Below are positions 36,003-42,000 of a DNA stretch of 42,000 bases, one piece after another. The translations under genes were made by a program, and so were the position numbers. The notes below the pieces were generated by a model that was not told the origin of the DNA, did not search any database, and saw only the letters and a list, made by a program, of their open reading frames with translations. The stretch lies in contig JAUCMV010000023.1 in NCBI GenBank assembly GCA_030435675.1, positions 1-42,000 on the forward strand, read 5' to 3'. This DNA is from Steinernema hermaphroditum (lineage: Eukaryota; Nematoda; Chromadorea; Rhabditida; Steinernematidae). How positions within the stretch are numbered: position 1 is the first letter of the stretch; each line of letters opens with the position of its first letter.

Positions 36003-39000
36003 TCAATTCGAGACAGCAGGGCCCTTGCTCATACCAAATGCTCTGCATCTGACCCTCCTGCTCCAAAGTACCATATCATTTTTATGATTGGATCTTGTAG
36101 AACTGCACGAGCCTGATCGAACGCGCCTATTCCCGTTGGGATTACTGTGGACTATCTTAGTTTCCTGCAAAACTTTCAATTCGAGACAGTTAGGGCATTG
36201 TTCATACAAAGAGTTATGCATCTGACCCCTCGGCTCCAATTTTTATGATTGGATCTTGTAGAACTGCACGAGCCTGATCGAACGCGCCTACTCTCGTTCG
36301 ATTTCCTGCGGACTATCTTAGTCTCCTGCAAAACTTTCAATTCGAGACAGACAGGGCCTTGCTCATACCAAAAGCTCTGCATCTGACCCTCCTGCTCCAA
36401 AGTACCATATCATTTTTATGATTGGATCTTGTAGAACTGCACGAGCCTGATCGAACGCGCCTATTCCCGTTGGGATTACTGTGGACTATCTTAGTTTCCT
36501 GCAAAACTTTCAATTCGAGACAGCAGGGCCCTTGCTCATACCAAATGCTCTGCATCTGACCCTCCTGCTCCAAAGTACCATATCATTTTTATGATTGGAT
36601 CTTGTAGAACTGCACGAGCCTGATCGAACGCGCCTATTCCCGTTGGGATTACTGTGGACTATCTTAGTTTCCTGCAAAACTTTCAATTCGAGACAGCAGG
36701 GCCCTTGCTCATACCAAATGCTCTGCATCTGACCCTCCTGCTCCAAAGTACCATAGCATTTTTATGATTGAATCTTGTTCTACTGCACGAGCCTGATCGA
36801 ACGCGCCTATTCCCGTTGGGATTACTGTGGACTATCTCAGTTTCCTTCAAAACTTTCAATTGGAGACAGATAGGGCCTTGCTCATACCAAAAGCTCTGCA
36901 TCTGACCCTCCTGCTCCAAAGTACCATATCATTTTTATGATTGGATCTTGTAGAACTGCACGAGCCTGATCGAACGCGCCTATTCCCGTTGGGATTACTG
37001 TGGACTATCTTAGTTTCCTGCAAAACTTTCAATTCGAGACAGTTAGGGCCTTGTTCATACAAAGAGTTATGCATCTGACCCTCCTGCTCCAAGGCTCCAT
37101 TATTTTTATGATTGGATCTTGTAGAACTGCACGAGCCTGATCGAACGCGCCTACTCTCGTTCGATTTCCTGCGGACTATCTTAGTCTCCTGCAAAACTTT
37201 CAATTCGAGACAGACAGGGCCTTGCTCATACCAAAAGCTCTGCATCTGACCCTCCTGCTCCAAAGTACCATAGCATTTTTATGATTGGATCTTGTAGAAC
37301 TGCACGAGCCTGATCGAACGCGCCTACTCTCGTTGGATTTCGTGTGGACTATCTTAGTTTCCTGCAAAACTTTCAATTCGAGACAGCACGGCCCTTGCTC
37401 ATACCAAAAGCTCTGCATCTGACCCTCCTGCTCCAAAGTACCATATCATTTTTATGATTGGATCTTGTAGAACTGCACGAGCCTGATCGAACGCGCCTAT
37501 TCCCGTTGGGATTACTGTGGACTATCTTAGTTTCCTGCAAAACTTTCAATTCGAGACAGTTAGGGCATTGTTCATACAAAGAGTTATGCATCTGACCCCT
37601 CCGGCTCCAATTTTTATGATTGGATCTTGTAGAACTGCACGAGCCTGATCGAACGCGCCTACTCTCGTTCGATTTCCTGCGGACTATCTTAGTCTCCTGC
37701 AAAACTTTCAATTCGAGACAGACAGGGCCTTGCTCATACCAAAAGCTCTGCATCTGACCCTCCTGCTCCAAAGTACCATATCATTTTTATGATTGGATCT
37801 TGTAGAACTGCACGAGCCTGATCGAACGCGCCTATTCCCGTTGGGATTACTGTGGACTATCTTAGTTTCCTGCAAAACTTTCAATTCGAGACAGCAGGGC
37901 CCTTGCTCATACCAAATGCTCTGCATCTGACCCTCCTGCTCCAAAGTACCATATCATTTTTATGATTGGATCTTGTAGAACTGCACGAGCCTGATCGAAC
38001 GCGCCTATTCCCGTTGGGATTACTGTGGACTATCTCAGTTTCCTGCAAAACTTTCAATTGGAGACAGATAGGGCCTTGCTCATACCAAAAGCTCTGCATC
38101 TGACCCTCCTGCTCCAAAGTACCATATCATTTTTATGATTGGATCTTGTAGAACTGCACGAGCCTGATCGAACGCGCCTATTCCCGTTGGGATTACTGTG
38201 GACTATCTTAGTTTCCTGCAAAACTTTCAATTCGAGACAGCAGGGCCCTTGCTCATACCAAATGCTCTGCATCTGACCCTCCTGCTCCAAAGTACAATAT
38301 CATTTTTATGATTGGATCTTGTAGAACTGCACGAGCCTGATCGAACGCGCCTACTCTCGTTGGACTTCCTGTGGACTATCTCAGTTTCCTGCAAAACTTT
38401 CAATTCGAGACAGCAGGGCCCTTGCTCATACCAAATGCTCTGCATCTGACCCTCCTGCTCCAAAGTACCATAGCATTTTTATGATTGAATCTTGTTCTAC
38501 TGCACGAGCCTGATCGAACGCGCCTATTCCCGTTGGGATTACTGTGGACTATCTCAGTTTCCTTCAAAACTTTCAATTGGAGACAGATAGGGCCTTGCTC
38601 ATACCAAAAGCTCTGCATCTGACCCTCCTGCTCCAAAGTACCATATCATTTTTATGATTGGATCTTGTAGAACTGCACGAGCCTGATCGAACGCGCCTAT
38701 TCCCGTTGGGATTACTGTGGACTATCTTAGTTTCCTGCAAAACTTTCAATTCGAGACAGTTAGGGCCTTGTTCATACAAAGAGTTATGCATCTGACCCCC
38801 TCGGCTCCAAATTTATTTTTATGATTGGATCTTGTAGAACTGCACGAGCCTGATCGAACGCGCCTATTCCCGTTGGGATTACTGTGGACTATCTTAGTTT
38901 CCTGCAAAACTTTCAATTCGAGACAGCACGGCCCTTGCTCATACCAAAAGCTCTGCATCTGACCCTCCTGCTCCAAAGTACCATATCATTTTTATGATTG

Positions 39001-42000
39001 GATCTTGTAGAACTGCACGAGCCTGATCGAACGCGCCTACTCTCGTTGGATTTCCTGTGGACTATCTTAGTTTCCTGCAAAACTTTCAATTCGAGACAGC
39101 AGGGCCCTTGCTCATACCAAATGCTCTGCATCTGACCCTCCTGCTCCAAAGTACCATATCATTTTTATGATTGGATCTTGTAGAACTGCACGAGCCTGAT
39201 CGAACGCGCCTATTCCCGTTGGGATTACTGTGGACTATCTTAGTTTCCTGCAAAACTTTCAATTCGAGACAGTTAGGGCCTTGTTCATACAAAGAGTTAT
39301 GCATCTGACCCCTCGGCTCCAATTTTTATGATTGGATCTTGTAGAACTGCACGAGCCTGATCGAACGCGCCTACTCTCGTTCGATTTCCTGCGGACTATC
39401 TTAGTTTCCTGCAAAACTTTCAATTCGAGACAGACAGGGCCTTGCTCATACCAAAAGCTCTGCATCTGACCCTCCTGCTCCAAAGTACCATAGCATTTTT
39501 ATGATTGGATCTTGTAGAACTGCACGAGCCTGATCGAACGCGCCTATTCCCGTTGGGATTACTGTGGACTATCTCAGTTTCCTGCAAAACTTTCAATTGG
39601 AGACAGATAGGGCCTTGCTCATACCAAAAGCTCTGCATCTGACCCTCCTGCTCCAAAGTACCATATCATTTTTATGATTGGATCTTGTACAACTGCACGA
39701 GCCTGATCGAACGCGCCTACTCTCGTTGGATTTCCTGCGGACTATCTTAGTTTCCTGCAAAACTTTCAATTCGAGACAGCAGGGCCCTTGCTCATACCAA
39801 ATGCTCTGCATCTGACCCCTCCTGCTCCAAAGTACCATATCATTTTTATGATTGGATCTTGTAGAACTGCACGAGCCTGATCGAACGCGCCTACTCTCGT
39901 TGGATTTCCTGTGGACTATCTTAGTTTCCTGCAAAACTTTCAATTCGAGACAGACAGGGCCTTGCTCATACCAAAAGCTCTGCATCTGACCCTCCTGCTC
40001 CAAAGTACCATAGCATTTTTATGATTGGATCTTGTAGAACTGCACGAGCCTGATCGAACGCGCCTACTCTCGTTGGATTTCCTGTGGACTATCTTAGTTT
40101 CCTGCAAAACTTTCAATTCGAGACAGTTAGGGCCTTGTTCATACAAAGAGTTATGCATCTGACCCCTCGGCTACAATTTTTATGATTGGATCTTGTAGAA
40201 CTGCACGAGCCTGATCGAACGCGCCTACTCTCGTTGGATTTCCTGCGGACTATCTTAGTTTCCTGCAAAACTTTCAATTCGAGACAGCAGGGCCCTTGCT
40301 CATACCAAATGCTCTGCATCTGACCCTCCTGCTCCAAAGTACCATATCATTTTTATGATTGGATCTTGTAGAACTGCACGAGCCTGATCGAACGCGCCTA
40401 TTCCCGTTGGGATTACTGTGGACTATCTCAGTTTCCTGCAAAACTTTCAATTGGAGACAGATAGGGCCTTGCTCATACCAAAAGCTCTGCATCTGACCCT
40501 CCTGCTCCAAAGTACCATATCATTTTTATGATTGGATCTTGTAGAACTGCACGAGCCTGATCGAACGCGCCTATTCCCGTTGGGATTACTGTGGACTATC
40601 TCAGTTTCCTGCAAAACTTTCAATTCGAGACAGCAGGGCCCTTGCTCATACCAAATGCTCTGCATCTGACCCTCCTGCTCCAAAGTACCATATCATTTTT
40701 ATGATTGGATCTTGTAGAACTGCACGAGCCTGATCGAACGCGCCTATTCCCGTTGGGATTACTGTGGACTATCTCAGTTTCCTGCAAAACTTTCAATTGG
40801 AGACAGATAGGGCCTTGCTCATACCAAAAGCTCTGCATCTGACCCTCCTGCTCCAAAGTACCATATCATTTTTATGATTGGATCTTGTAGAACTGCACGA
40901 GCCTGATCGAACGCGCCTATTCCCGTTGGGATTACTGTGGACTATCTTAGTTTCCTGCAAAACTTTCAATTCGAGACAGTTAGGGCCTTGTTCATACAAA
41001 GAGTTATGCATCTGACCCCCTCCGCTCCAATTTTTATGATTGGATCTTGTAGAACTGCACGAGCCTGATCAAACGCGCCTACTCTCGTTGGATTTCCTGC
41101 GGACTATCTTAGTTTCCTGCAAAACTTTCAATTCGAGACAGCAGGGCCCTTGCTCATACCAAATGCTCTGCATCTGACCCTCCTGCTCCAAAGTACCATA
41201 TCATTTTTATGATTGGATCTTGTAGAACTGCACGAGCCTGATCGAACGCGCCTATTCCCGTTGGGATTACTGTGGACTATCTTAGTTTCCTGCAAAACTT
41301 TCAATTCGAGACAGTTAGGGCCTTGTTCATACAAAGAGTTATGCATCTGACCCTCCTGCTCCAAAGTACCATATCATTTTTATGATTGGATCTTGTAGAA
41401 CTGCACGAGCCTGATCGAACGCGCCTATTCCCGTTGGGATTACTGTGGACTATCTTAGTTTCCTGCAAAACTTTCAATTCGAGACAGTTAGGGCCTTGTT
41501 CATACAAAGAGTTATGCATCTGACCCCTCGGCTCCAATTTTTATGATTGGATCTTGTAGAACTGCACGAGCCTGATCGAACGCGCCTACTCTCGTTCGAT
41601 TTCCTGCGGACTATCTTAGTTTCCTGCAAAACTTTCAATTCGAGACAGACAGGGCCTTGCTCATACCAAAAGCTCTGCATCTGACCCTCCTGCTCCAAAG
41701 TACCATATCATTTTTATGATTGGATCTTGTAGAACTGCACGAGCCTGATCGAACGCGCCTATTCCCGTTGGGATTACTGTGGACTATCTTAGTTTCCTGC
41801 AAAACTTTCAATTCGAGACAGCAGGGCCCTTGCTCATACCAAATGCTCTGCATCTGACCCTCCTGCTCCAAAGTACCATATCATTTTTATGATTGGATCT
41901 TGTAGAACTGCACGAGCCTGATCGAACGCGCCTATTCCCGTTGGGATTACTGTGGACTATCTCAGTTTCCTGCAAAACTTTCAATTGGAGACAGATAGGG
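36003..42000 (+). repeat. Divergent right-hand mosaic domain with private variants
   Basis: This 6 kb carries variants that I did not see, or hardly saw, to the left: 'tcaattggagacag' (36858, 38055, 38574, 39594, 40448, 40794, 41982), 'ctcgttcgatttcc' (near 36295, 37158, 37665, 39378, 41592), 'cggctcc' for 'cgctcc', 'ttagtctcctgc', and the odd unit lengths 171, 162, 167, 174 and 162. Partial matches exist at offsets of 1370 (36.18 and 37.55 kb), 1717 (36.68 and 38.40 kb) and 2215 (39.09 and 41.30 kb), but no regular HOR. The window ends here inside a unit. Confidence 0.82.

Larger units (their letters stand above)
1..42000 (+). repeat. Tandem satellite DNA array, 173-bp / 161-bp monomers
   Basis: The entire window is a head-to-tail array of one satellite family. 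The landmark 'tttcaattcgagacag' (with rare one-base variants) recurs 246 times in the same orientation, at spacings of 173 bp (192 units), 161 bp (40 units) and a few of 157-174 bp. Summing these spacings reproduces the distance from 147 to 41981 exactly. No inversion, transposon insertion or unique DNA interrupts it, and both window ends lie inside a unit. The consensus has 76 G+C in 173 bp. Such arrays are typical of eukaryotic centromeric or pericentromeric heterochromatin; that location is inference. The family is not one I recognise, so no organism is named. Confidence 0.98.

Noticed and set aside
1..42000. CRISPR array
   Set aside because: The repeats are contiguous 161-173-bp units without unique spacers, and the variable blocks are shared variants rather than spacer-like unique sequence.
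1..42000. Human or primate alphoid (171-bp alpha satellite)
   Set aside because: Only the unit length and a partial CENP-B-box match are similar. I see none of the characteristic alphoid consensus, and GC content is higher than usual for alphoid DNA.
1..42000. rDNA spacer sub-repeats or 5S rRNA cluster
   Set aside because: No rRNA-like sequence is present anywhere in the 42 kb, and units lack internal 5S control sequences that I could recognise.
1..42000. Transposon or retroelement insertion in the array
   Set aside because: Register positions account for every base from 147 to 41981 with only satellite units; there is no gap that could hold an insertion.

Overview
The whole 42 kb window is one uninterrupted tandem satellite-DNA array. 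I see no supportable protein gene, RNA gene, transposon or CRISPR array, and no unique flanking sequence: the window starts and ends inside a monomer. The basic unit is 173 bp (about 44% GC, six CpGs in the consensus). Reading the invariant 'tttcaattcgagacag' landmark along the window gives 245 complete units between positions 147 and 41981: 192 of 173 bp, 40 of 161 bp, four of 174 bp, three of 162 bp, two of 171 bp and one each of 157, 160, 167 and 170 bp. All follow the same head-to-tail orientation. These counts are from reading by eye and should be confirmed by computation.

This much homogeneous satellite points to eukaryotic heterochromatin, with a centromeric or pericentromeric location the natural inference. 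The sequence alone does not identify the organism. The ~171-173 bp size resembles alphoid DNA, but I see no alphoid sequence.

The monomer is modular. Two nearly invariant stretches of about 40 bp alternate with two variable stretches that carry linked variants: a ~32 bp block after 'cctgatc' and a ~60 bp block after 'gagacag'. The 161-bp class lacks 12 bp at the unit junction and carries its own diagnostic bases. Combinations of variant blocks form higher-order repeats (HORs) whose architecture changes along the array. There is a 692-bp echo at 0.1-1.0 kb, 346-bp dimers at 1.2-2.4 kb and nine 507-bp trimers at 3.2-7.8 kb. A patch rich in small deletions follows at 8.8-9.5 kb. Then come a 1546-bp nine-mer at 11.8-15.0 kb, a 519-bp trimer pair at 15.8-16.9 kb and a 2756-bp sixteen-mer with a nested 865-bp five-mer at 17.1-21.9 kb. 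A 2201-bp thirteen-mer with nested 680-bp tetramers fills 23.3-27.9 kb, and a 2064-bp echo spans 30.4-33.3 kb. The last ~6 kb are a more divergent mosaic with private variants.

The points most worth a second look are the CENP-B-box-like motif next to the most variable block, the block-shuffled HOR domains, the 12-bp deletion that swaps one inverted repeat for another, a 7-bp micro-inversion shared by two distant units, and the clustered deletions near 9 kb that look like a local assembly or consensus error. The many short open frames on both strands are by-products of the repeat: neither 173 nor 161 is a multiple of three.
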